Source of the DNA: Reddybacter sp041277045
Lineage (GTDB): Bacteria; Pseudomonadota; Gammaproteobacteria; Pseudomonadales; Porticoccaceae
Length of the DNA stretch: 64,000 nt
Reading direction: 5' to 3'
Assembly: GCA_041277045.1 (NCBI GenBank)
Contig: JBGFSY010000001.1
Span: forward strand, 496,001 to 560,000
The translations under genes were made by a program, and so were the position numbers. Below the pieces are notes generated by a model. The model was not told the DNA's origin. It did not search any database and was given only the letters and a program-made list of their open reading frames with translations. Positions within the stretch are counted from its first letter, which is position 1. Every line of letters starts with the position of its first letter. Shown piece after piece: positions 25,972 through 32,907 of this stretch.

Positions 25972-26540
25972 GCGATTTTTCACGTTCCCTAAAACCACCT
26001 GCTGTCATTTATTTACTGGCCGCGCTGTGGGCAGTGCATGGACTGCAATGGCTGCTTCCCGGCGACCTGCATCACTACGGCATCATGCCGCGCAGCGTCA
26101 CGGAGTTATGGCATATCGCACTGGCACCCTTGATACACGCCAACCTGTGGCATTTGCTGGGCAATAGTCTGGCGCTGCTCGGTCTGGGTCTCTTGATACA
26201 GACGAAAAAGGACGCTGAACTGTGGGAGTTATGGGTAATCCTAAGCCTGTTTGCGGGGCTCGGTACCTGGCTATTTGGCAGTAGGGCCTACCATATCGGT
26301 GCCAGTGGCGTCATTCTGGGGCTCTGGGGCTTTATCATCACCGATGCCTATTTTCGACGCTCCACGAAAGCCATTGTCATTGCCGTGGCCGCCCTGGTTT
26401 TATATCCCAGCGCCCTGTTCGCCGTATTCGACTTTCGGCCACATATTTCCTGGGCGGGTCACATGTCCGGACTGGTGAGCGGGGCACTTATCGCCTGGCT
26501 GAATGCCAGGGGTCAAGCGATAAGCAGGGGCGAGAACTAA
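25968..26540 (+). CDS. rhomboid family intramembrane serine protease
   Basis: 190 residues, about six membrane helices. The catalytic dyad is visible: Ser113 in GASG and His165 in WAGHMSG; the helix-2 motif HANLWHLLGN (His58, Asn66 region) that forms the oxyanion site is also intact. The start ATG at 25968 overlaps the channel stop as ATGA, so it is translationally coupled and belongs to the operon. Substrates are unknown; the operon's single-span or lipid-anchored products are natural candidates. Confidence 0.88.
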   Translation: MSDFSRSLKPPAVIYLLAALWAVHGLQWLLPGDLHHYGIMPRSVTELWHIALAPLIHANLWHLLGNSLALLGLGLLIQTKKDAELWELWVILSLFAGLGTWLFGSRAYHIGASGVILGLWGFIITDAYFRRSTKAIVIAVAALVLYPSALFAVFDFRPHISWAGHMSGLVSGALIAWLNARGQAISRGEN

Positions 26541-26619
26541 GGTAAGAACTAAGCCGCTGGCCACCCTTATCTCGGGGCTGGCTGGTGTAAAAAGAAAGGA
26601 AATACAAACGCTAGACTAA

Positions 26620-27444
26620 CTAAACAGCTTGCGCCATGCGCTTTGCCAGCGCTTTGTAGGAACCAATATTAAAAGCAAGGCCCATGTGGGACGCCTTGTT
26701 AACTTCAATATTGAGGCTCTCGTCTTCTTCAGCGCAGCTCTGCCAGCCGACGATGCCGTCATTTCTCGAATAGATAGCGAATTGCGGCACATCAACACTG
26801 TGCGGTGCGATCATATTTTGCACAAAGTCGCACATACAGAAGCCCGTACCACAGGATGCGCCTAAATCTCGGCCCACCAGCTTACCCTGGCCAATTTTCA
26901 GGTGATCCCAAACCCCGGTCACCGAGGGGTGAGCTTCAACAACATCCCGAAAGGGCGAACCCACGGTGACAATTCGATTGATCAACTCTGGCACTTTTTG
27001 CACGATGGATTTAGCCAGCATACCGCCCAGGCTATGGCCCACCAGAATGACTTTCTGCCCGGTTTTACGGTGAATACCTTCAATTTGCCGGATCAGCTTG
27101 GTCGCTGTTTTTTCAGGGCAATTGGTGTTCCAGTGAATATTTGCGGCATAGGGCTTGTAACCAATGCGACGCATCCACTGGCGCATTGGCAGCATAATAA
27201 GGTCGTTAGCAATAAATCCAGGGATCACCAGTACCGGCTCACCATTGCCATGCTCTACGCCGCGCCCCCAAAAAACGGGGTGACAGTGCAGCGCAGTCAA
27301 TTCAATAGGGAAAATAACCTCGCGCCAAATGGGTGTCAGCGTCGACTCAATAGACGGATCATGAGCAAAGGGACCATCTTCACCATCATTTTCTAGGTGG
27401 TCGAGTAACTCTTCCATCACATCACTAGTATTGTGTTCACTCAT
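26620..27444 (-). CDS. alpha/beta hydrolase, lipase-like
   Basis: 274 residues from the ATG at 27444. It has the nucleophile elbow GHSLGG with an oxyanion region VLVIPGFIAND, and an LTALHCHPVFWG segment. No signal peptide, so cytosolic. Cys-rich CGTGFCMCDF is unusual. It lies directly beyond the phasin gene in the same direction, 140 bases away, next to PHA genes, so a role in lipid or PHA turnover is possible but not shown. Similar genes are annotated as lipase or permease-like alpha/beta hydrolase. Confidence 0.75.
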   Translation of the reverse strand: MSEHNTSDVMEELLDHLENDGEDGPFAHDPSIESTLTPIWREVIFPIELTALHCHPVFWGRGVEHGNGEPVLVIPGFIANDLIMLPMRQWMRRIGYKPYAANIHWNTNCPEKTATKLIRQIEGIHRKTGQKVILVGHSLGGMLAKSIVQKVPELINRIVTVGSPFRDVVEAHPSVTGVWDHLKIGQGKLVGRDLGASCGTGFCMCDFVQNMIAPHSVDVPQFAIYSRNDGIVGWQSCAEEDESLNIEVNKASHMGLAFNIGSYKALAKRMAQAV

Positions 27445-27585
27445 GACCCAATCCTTATTGCGCAAATCCCACGACCAACTCTATAACAGCTCACACTAAT
27501 TTAAGGGCCGCCTACTACATTCAAGTTACGCTCAAACAAAATGGGGATGACTTACTAAACGTAAACCACCCGTATTAAAGCCTGA

Positions 27586-28113
27586 CTAGGCAGCAGACTT
27601 GGTCATCTTCTCGGCAGCTTCTTTGGCATTCTCGAAAGACTTCTTTACCAGCTCAGTCATTGGGTTCTCAAGGCCCCATGAACGGTAGAGGTTCAGCGCT
27701 GCTTTTGATGAATTGCGCGTGCCTTCAAACAAAGACTTTGCCGTGGTATTAAAGGCATTAGACATATCACGTTGCTCGCCGACCATCGCCTTGAAAACAT
27801 CAAAGGCTTCAGCTTGCGACTTAGACAGCGACTCCAGGAGAGTACTCATGTTAGCCGGGTAATCTTTCGGGCTTGCGGCAAGCTGCTTCGTCAGTTCCAT
27901 CGCGTTAGCCTGGTTATCTGTAATGCGCTTACCCAAAGAATCGCTTAAACGAAAGCCACGCTCACGAGCACTTTTGAAAGCATCGCTAACAATTTTCTGG
28001 TTTTCCATCAGCGTATCAATATAGCTCTGTACTTCAGAAGCTGAACCCGCTTGCGTTTTTGTAGACTTGGATGATGAGCTTGCTTTTGTAGCGCTGGCTT
28101 TAGATTCGGTCAT
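27586..28113 (-). CDS. phaP: phasin family protein
   Basis: PHA-granule coat protein. 175 residues, largely helical and amphipathic, with a Ser/Lys/Thr-rich N-terminal 30 residues and the phasin pattern of alternating hydrophobic and Gln/Ala residues (for example ELTKQLAASPKDYPANMSTLLES). It is transcribed away from phaQ, and the region between them carries a well-defined operator. High expression is expected when PHA accumulates. Confidence 0.85.
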   Translation of the reverse strand: MTESKASATKASSSSKSTKTQAGSASEVQSYIDTLMENQKIVSDAFKSARERGFRLSDSLGKRITDNQANAMELTKQLAASPKDYPANMSTLLESLSKSQAEAFDVFKAMVGEQRDMSNAFNTTAKSLFEGTRNSSKAALNLYRSWGLENPMTELVKKSFENAKEAAEKMTKSAA

Positions 28114-28202
28114 GACTCTTCCTCAAATAAATGTAATAGATTTCTCAGAGCATCCCTTAGCTCCGCTTTACCCTGAAGGCGAAAAGCAGCATCAAGATAC
28201 GC

Positions 28203-28260
28203 TTGCCATTTAAGTGCAATCTGCATATAGTGTCAAGAAATAAATAGATGCGGATTGCAC
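28203..28260 (+). promoter_or_regulatory. phaQ promoter with long inverted-repeat operator
   Basis: TTGCCA (28203-28208), 17-base spacer, TATAGT (28226-28231). The inverted repeat GTGCAATCTGCAT (28214-28226) / ATGCGGATTGCAC (28248-28260), 12 of 13 matching, has one arm in the -35/-10 spacer and the other after the predicted start near 28238. This is a repressor site by layout; PhaQ, encoded 35 bases downstream, is the obvious candidate. The same site may control the divergent phaP. Confidence 0.72.
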
Positions 28261-28294
28261 CTAACTCTCATGAGCATCTAGCTGGAGACCCTCC

Positions 28295-28678
28295 ATGGCA
28301 GAAGATAACGAAACACCAAGCACTAAAATACCCAGCGAAATGCTTCGCGCGCACTTGCTGGCCCTGCTCAAAAACTGGTCGGGCTACGGCTACGAACTCG
28401 CCAACAAGCTGGAAGAAGCTGGCTACGGCCGATACAACAGCGGCACGCTGTATCGCACACTACGGCAGATGGAAAAAACCGGACTGATCTCATCGATGTG
28501 GGATACCTCCACGGATGGACCGGCACGGCGAATTTACAGCCTGACAAACACTGGCTCTCTGTTTCTGAACAACTGGTTTACTTTGCTGGACATGCACAAG
28601 GCCACGCTCAATCGCTTTATGAAAATCGCCGAAAATGTCGCCGATCCTTACGACAAGTCATCTAGCGATAAAGAATAA
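28295..28678 (+). CDS. phaQ: PadR-family PHA-responsive repressor, PhaQ-like
   Basis: 127 residues with a PadR winged helix: LRAHLLALLKNWSGYGYELANKLEEAG, then YNSGTLYRTLRQMEKTGLISSMW (recognition helix and wing) and GPARRIYSLTNTG. The family of PhaQ repressors described in Bacillus megaterium has this size and gene context (phaQ beside phaP and phaRC). Binding of PHB to the repressor lifts repression there. GGAG Shine-Dalgarno at the right distance. The operator upstream suggests autoregulation. Confidence 0.85.
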   Translation: MAEDNETPSTKIPSEMLRAHLLALLKNWSGYGYELANKLEEAGYGRYNSGTLYRTLRQMEKTGLISSMWDTSTDGPARRIYSLTNTGSLFLNNWFTLLDMHKATLNRFMKIAENVADPYDKSSSDKE

Positions 28679-28749
28679 GGACGTAGACTCCCAAATCACA
28701 GTCTTAACGTTAAACATTGCCAACCCGCCAATAGCACAAGGAAAAGTAT

Positions 28750-29178
28750 ATGAGCCAAGATAGAGACAACTATTTTATGGAACCCATGAGAATGTGGCGC
28801 GAGTGGGTTCAGAAGTCAGAAAAACAATGGAGCGAAGCGCTCACCGGTATGATGGCCGACGAGAAATCGAGCAAGATGTTTGGCCACTATTTCCAGGAAT
28901 GGCTGCATGCTCAAAACATGTTTACAGAAACGGTCGGCCAGCAATTGGCCGCACTAAACCTGCCATCCCGTGCCGACGTACTTGGCGTGGAAGACCGACT
29001 TGGCGGCGTTGAAGATGCACTGTCAACGCTGACCGCAGAAATCCATCAACTTAAAAAGCAACTCGCTGCCAGTAGCCCGGCGCCTTCAACAGCAGCGGCC
29101 AAGCCAAAGCGCACCCGTAAGCCCCAGGCAAAAGCAGACAACAGCCCCGATCAGACCACTAAAACCGGCGATAAGTAG
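28750..29178 (+). CDS. phaR: PHA synthase small subunit, PhaR/PhaE-like
   Basis: 142 residues. Residues 1-70 are rich in Trp/Phe/Met (MWREWVQKSEKQWSEALTGMM) and the conserved-looking LNLPSRADVLGVEDRLGGVEDALSTL leads to a coiled coil, as at the C-terminus of PhaE and in Bacillus PhaR. The last 40 residues are a Lys/Pro/Ala tail. It is much shorter than class III PhaE (about 350 residues) and nearer the class IV PhaR. It is placed directly before phaC, 11 bases apart, as the partner subunit should be. Confidence 0.78.
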   Translation: MSQDRDNYFMEPMRMWREWVQKSEKQWSEALTGMMADEKSSKMFGHYFQEWLHAQNMFTETVGQQLAALNLPSRADVLGVEDRLGGVEDALSTLTAEIHQLKKQLAASSPAPSTAAAKPKRTRKPQAKADNSPDQTTKTGDK

Positions 29179-29188
29179 GCGGAGCCAG

Positions 29189-30253
29189 ATGAAAAGTCAA
29201 AGTGATGATGACAGGATTCACAGGGCCGTCGAAAAAGTACTGTCACGCAATATAGACGGCTTAAAACACCTCGATGGTCTCGCCCTCGACCATGGTGTAA
29301 CGCCAAAAGATATTATCTATTCCCGCGGCTCCATGAAGCTTTATCACTACCAGCCAGTCTGTGACGAAATTTACCGCGTGCCGATCGTGCTCGTTATGTC
29401 CCTGGTTAACCGCTATTACATTGTCGACCTTGCTCCGGGGCAAAGCTTTGTTGAATACCTGGTAGAACAGGGCTTCGATGTTTACCTTATTGACTGGGGC
29501 CTGCCCAGAAGAGAGCACAAGGATTTCCGGTTTGACGACTATGTAAATAATTTCCTGCCAGACTGTCTTGAAAAAGTTGCCGAGGACTGCGGCGAAGAGG
29601 AAGTCTCGCTAATAGGCTATTGCCTGGGCGGGATTATCGCATCGCTCTATACTACCTTGTGCGCCGACAATCACGTCAAAAACCTCATTGCCATTGCTTC
29701 TCCCGTTAACACTGAAGGGATGCCGCTGTATAAAAGCTGGGCCGACAATAAAACCTTTGATATTGACAAGATTGTTGACCAACTCGGTAATATTCCAGGG
29801 GGGATGATCGACAGTATGTTGCAAGCCCTGCGCCCTTTGCAAAAAACCGCTGGGCGCCTGCAATTACTCGATAATGTCAGTGACGATAAATTTCTTGAGG
29901 CACACTATCGCTTTGAACGCTGGACTGCGGATCAAGTACCTATTGCCGGTGAGACGGCTCGACAACTCTTTCAGGATTTTTTGCGGGATAATAAGCTCGT
30001 CAAAGGACAATTGGAAATTGCCGGTGAAACCGTCAACTTAGGGAATATATCAGCACCCTTCCTTCATATCACCGCCGTTCATGATCATATTGTGCCCACC
30101 GCAGCCTCTAAAGAGTTCATCGATTTAGTCGGCAGTGACGACAAGTCTGAAATTGCCCTTAAAGGGGGGCATGTCAGTTTAATTGCGGGAGGCAATGCCG
30201 TATTCAGGCTGTGGCCCCAGGTCGCCAACTGGCTAGCAGAAAGGTCACTGTAA
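29189..30253 (+). CDS. phaC: class III/IV polyhydroxyalkanoate synthase PhaC
   Basis: 354 residues, the short form of PHA synthase that needs a PhaE or PhaR partner. The lipase-like box has the nucleophile Cys145 in GYCLGG; the catalytic Asp lies in VHDHIVP and the His in KGGHVSL near the C-terminus. The substrate is (R)-3-hydroxyacyl-CoA, mostly short chain for these classes. No phaA or phaB is in the window, so precursors come from elsewhere. Confidence 0.93.
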   Translation: MKSQSDDDRIHRAVEKVLSRNIDGLKHLDGLALDHGVTPKDIIYSRGSMKLYHYQPVCDEIYRVPIVLVMSLVNRYYIVDLAPGQSFVEYLVEQGFDVYLIDWGLPRREHKDFRFDDYVNNFLPDCLEKVAEDCGEEEVSLIGYCLGGIIASLYTTLCADNHVKNLIAIASPVNTEGMPLYKSWADNKTFDIDKIVDQLGNIPGGMIDSMLQALRPLQKTAGRLQLLDNVSDDKFLEAHYRFERWTADQVPIAGETARQLFQDFLRDNKLVKGQLEIAGETVNLGNISAPFLHITAVHDHIVPTAASKEFIDLVGSDDKSEIALKGGHVSLIAGGNAVFRLWPQVANWLAERSL

Positions 30254-30311
30254 CTATTACCGACTATTTATAATCACTGCTTTATAGAACAATTTTGCTG
30301 GAGAGTTAATT

Positions 30312-30884
30312 TTGGAAACATTCCCCAAAGACGTTAAATTAAGAAATGGGCAAGGCTCCCTACACCTGATGTCTGCACAAGACGCAACCGACATACAATC
30401 TTTTGCCAAAACATTACCAGCTCACGATTTAATGTTTCTGCGCCGCGATATCCTTCAACCGAAAGTTATTGCATCGTGGGTGAAGAAAATTGAAGCCGGT
30501 GCCAACACCACCATTATCGCCACCGTCGACGGGGCTATTGTTGGTTATGGAACCCTCAGCCGTGGAGATATTGATTGGTCACGCCATGTCGCTGAATTGC
30601 GCATTATGGTTGGCCCTAATTGCAGAGAAACCGGAATAGGGCGCGTTATTGTACGCCAACTCTTTCAAATCGCCCTGGATCAGAGCATAGAAAAAATTTA
30701 TGCCCGCATGACCCTCGACCAAACCGGCGCCCGCAAACTCTTTCAGGAACTGGGCTTTCGACCCGAAGCCCTGCTTGAAAATGAAGTTAAAGACAGAGAA
30801 GGCAAAGTACACGACGTGCTATCGATGGCTGTGGATGTTGAAACCTTCCTCGCCCGTCGCGATAGCTACGGGCTAAGCCAATAA
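30312..30884 (+). CDS. GNAT family N-acetyltransferase
   Basis: 190 residues. The acetyl-CoA motif A is clear: IMVGPNCRETGIGRVIVRQLF, followed by the C-terminal motif RKLFQELGFRPEALL. The start is a TTG at 30312 with GGAG spaced eight bases upstream; the next ATG would cut 19 residues that look like genuine sequence. It follows phaC at 58 bases and may be cotranscribed. Substrate not predictable. A hairpin follows. Confidence 0.85.
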   Translation: METFPKDVKLRNGQGSLHLMSAQDATDIQSFAKTLPAHDLMFLRRDILQPKVIASWVKKIEAGANTTIIATVDGAIVGYGTLSRGDIDWSRHVAELRIMVGPNCRETGIGRVIVRQLFQIALDQSIEKIYARMTLDQTGARKLFQELGFRPEALLENEVKDREGKVHDVLSMAVDVETFLARRDSYGLSQ

Positions 30885-30923
30885 AAATAACTACCCATCT
30901 AGGCGGTGGTTGGCAATTAAACA

Positions 30924-30963
30924 TTGCCAGCAAGCGGGGAAAAGAATGCCCGCTTGTTGGCAA
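30924..30963. terminator. bidirectional terminator-like hairpin, GNAT / CocE genes
   Basis: 15-bp stem TTGCCAGCAAGCGGG / CCCGCTTGTTGGCAA with one G-T pair and a 10-base loop, between two convergent genes. No long T-run on either strand. Confidence 0.7.
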
Positions 30964-30981
30964 AGAAATTTAATAGCCTAT

Positions 30982-32706
30982 TTAAGGAATAACCGGCAGC
31001 ACAATGTGCGACGCATAGCGCTGGTCGCGGTAAATCTTTTGCAAGGCCGACACGCTTCCCGCTGCCTCAACCCCCACCTCTCCTGTATTTGGATTACGGT
31101 CGTAACGGGGAAAATCACTCGATGTAATGATGACTCGCAAGCGATGACCCGCCTTAAATACCATCGCCGTCGCCAGTAAATTAAGATTCCATTTCACCAC
31201 TTCGCCCGGTTCAAATGCCTGCCCCGTTTGAAGAACCTGATAAGAGGCGCGCAGCACACCGTCGCAGACATTAAATGTCTTGCCGTCGGCACGTACCTCA
31301 CAGAGTTTAATCATCCAGTCGGTATCCAGCGCAGAGGTACTGGCATAAATCTCAGCACTGACCTGACCCGCTAATTCCAAATCCTCAGTCAGTACGTCCG
31401 AGGTATAAACCAGCACATCGCGGCGGCCGAGAATAGGCGCTTGATCGAGAGGCCCCGGCGTATACTTAGGCGGCATTAACAGGGTACCACCACAGGTGGG
31501 ACAGGGGTCTTCGGGGTCGTAGGCATAACTATCGGGCGACATTTCAAGCTGTGGCTTGTCAGGTCCGAATTTGGCATCACGGCCAAGATACCAGGGCGTC
31601 GCTACTGCGCGCGCAGGCGGCCACTCCTGTTCATCTCGCCAGCGGTTAATACCCTGTACAAAGACCTTAACCGGCGCTTCATTATCAATACCGTTTTGTT
31701 CGTCCTTTAACCAACGGCTAAACCAGCGCAACTGCAATGTCGTTAAGTCTTCTTTTAAATCCATAAACAAGCCGCTACTACGGAAACCAAAATCGACCTG
31801 CCCGACCATATTCATAAACATGCCGTGGGACCAGGGACCGATAATAATGCGCGTATTTTCACGTGCCTGCTCTGTGCCACCGCGAGCTTTCATACCGGCA
31901 AAATGCTCCAGGTCGGCGCCAAGTAACATGTCATACCAGCCGGCAATAATCAGTGCCGGCACTTTAACCGACTCGTGCCGATTATTAAGCAACATGCTGT
32001 CCGTCCATTCATCGGGCACCGGGTGCTTAAACATTTCATAAAGAAAGGGCACAAAAGTGTCATCTTCTTTGTGCCCAGCACTCAATTCACTCAAGGGTTG
32101 CTCGCACACCAGCTCACTAAAATCATCATTGGCGTCAGCAAGCTCTGTGAGACGCGCCATTAATTCAGGTAGCTCTTTACCGGAGCGAATTAAGGCAGCG
32201 GGGCCGATAATGCGCAAGGCCCAGGTCATTAATGTAGAAAGCTGCATGACACCATCGCGCCAAAAATTATTGTGCCAAAAACTATTCGGTGCCGTGGTCG
32301 GCGAAATGGCTCGCAGCGCCTCGTGCCCAGACGCAGCCCCCAACCAGCTATTACCGCCCATATACGACAGACCGTAACAACCAACAACGCCAGCCGACCA
32401 GCTCTGTTTTGCCGCCCAATCAACCGTGTCAGCACAATCGGGTTCTTCATCGCGAAAGGGGAAAAATACGCCGCCCTCTGAGGCCCAGCGACTGCGAACA
32501 TCCTGAATCACCACCACAAAACCCGCCGCTGCGGCTCGAATAGGATCGAGTGTTGAAGCCGTGATTAACCACATTTCTTTGTTGTAAGGCGTTCTTTGTA
32601 CCAGAACCGGATATCGCCCATCATCAGCGGGGCGATAAACATCGGCTCGTAGAATCACACCGTCACGCATGGGCACATCAACGTTCTTGTCTACAATGAC
32701 GCTCAT
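30982..32706 (-). CDS. CocE/NonD family (S15-like) serine hydrolase
   Basis: 574 residues. The N-terminal alpha/beta hydrolase domain has the nucleophile motif GLSYMGG; an inserted helical cap and a C-terminal jelly-roll domain (about 420-574, with LELAGQVSAEIYAS and HRLRVIITSSDFPRYDRNPNTG) complete the cocaine-esterase/glutaryl-7-ACA-acylase architecture. A CPTCGG motif at about 416 is a local oddity, possibly a metal-binding loop. No signal peptide. GGGAG Shine-Dalgarno. Natural substrate unknown (esters or amides). Confidence 0.88.
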   Translation of the reverse strand: MSVIVDKNVDVPMRDGVILRADVYRPADDGRYPVLVQRTPYNKEMWLITASTLDPIRAAAAGFVVVIQDVRSRWASEGGVFFPFRDEEPDCADTVDWAAKQSWSAGVVGCYGLSYMGGNSWLGAASGHEALRAISPTTAPNSFWHNNFWRDGVMQLSTLMTWALRIIGPAALIRSGKELPELMARLTELADANDDFSELVCEQPLSELSAGHKEDDTFVPFLYEMFKHPVPDEWTDSMLLNNRHESVKVPALIIAGWYDMLLGADLEHFAGMKARGGTEQARENTRIIIGPWSHGMFMNMVGQVDFGFRSSGLFMDLKEDLTTLQLRWFSRWLKDEQNGIDNEAPVKVFVQGINRWRDEQEWPPARAVATPWYLGRDAKFGPDKPQLEMSPDSYAYDPEDPCPTCGGTLLMPPKYTPGPLDQAPILGRRDVLVYTSDVLTEDLELAGQVSAEIYASTSALDTDWMIKLCEVRADGKTFNVCDGVLRASYQVLQTGQAFEPGEVVKWNLNLLATAMVFKAGHRLRVIITSSDFPRYDRNPNTGEVGVEAAGSVSALQKIYRDQRYASHIVLPVIP

Positions 32707-32724
32707 TTTTGGCTCTCCCGCCTT

Positions 32725-32745
32725 AATTAATAATTAATAATTAAT
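32725..32745. repeat. three tandem AATTAAT heptamers in the CocE-type hydrolase leader
   Basis: Perfect 7-bp unit three times in a row, 19 bases upstream of the start codon on the minus strand. Followed upstream by ATTATATTAAT, which can supply a -10. Short tandem repeats next to a promoter may vary in number. Confidence 0.7.
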
Positions 32746-32765
32746 ATAATACGCTAACGAGGCGT

Positions 32766-32798
32766 CTAAAAGATAACCAAGGCGATATAACGCCTTGG
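32766..32798 (-). terminator. intrinsic terminator after the GGDEF/EAL gene
   Basis: Read on the minus strand: CCAAGGCG, six-base loop, CGCCTTGG, then TTATCTTTT. Perfect 8-bp stem with a T-rich tail, 110 bases after the stop at 32908. Confidence 0.8.
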
Positions 32799-32907
32799 CT
32801 GAACACATCAGAAATTAATGACTAAAAGGACTCGACAAGAAATAGGCACCCTACTGATTTATTGCGTTATCTCCCCAGCGAAAAAGAGATCAATGCAGGC
32901 GTAAACC

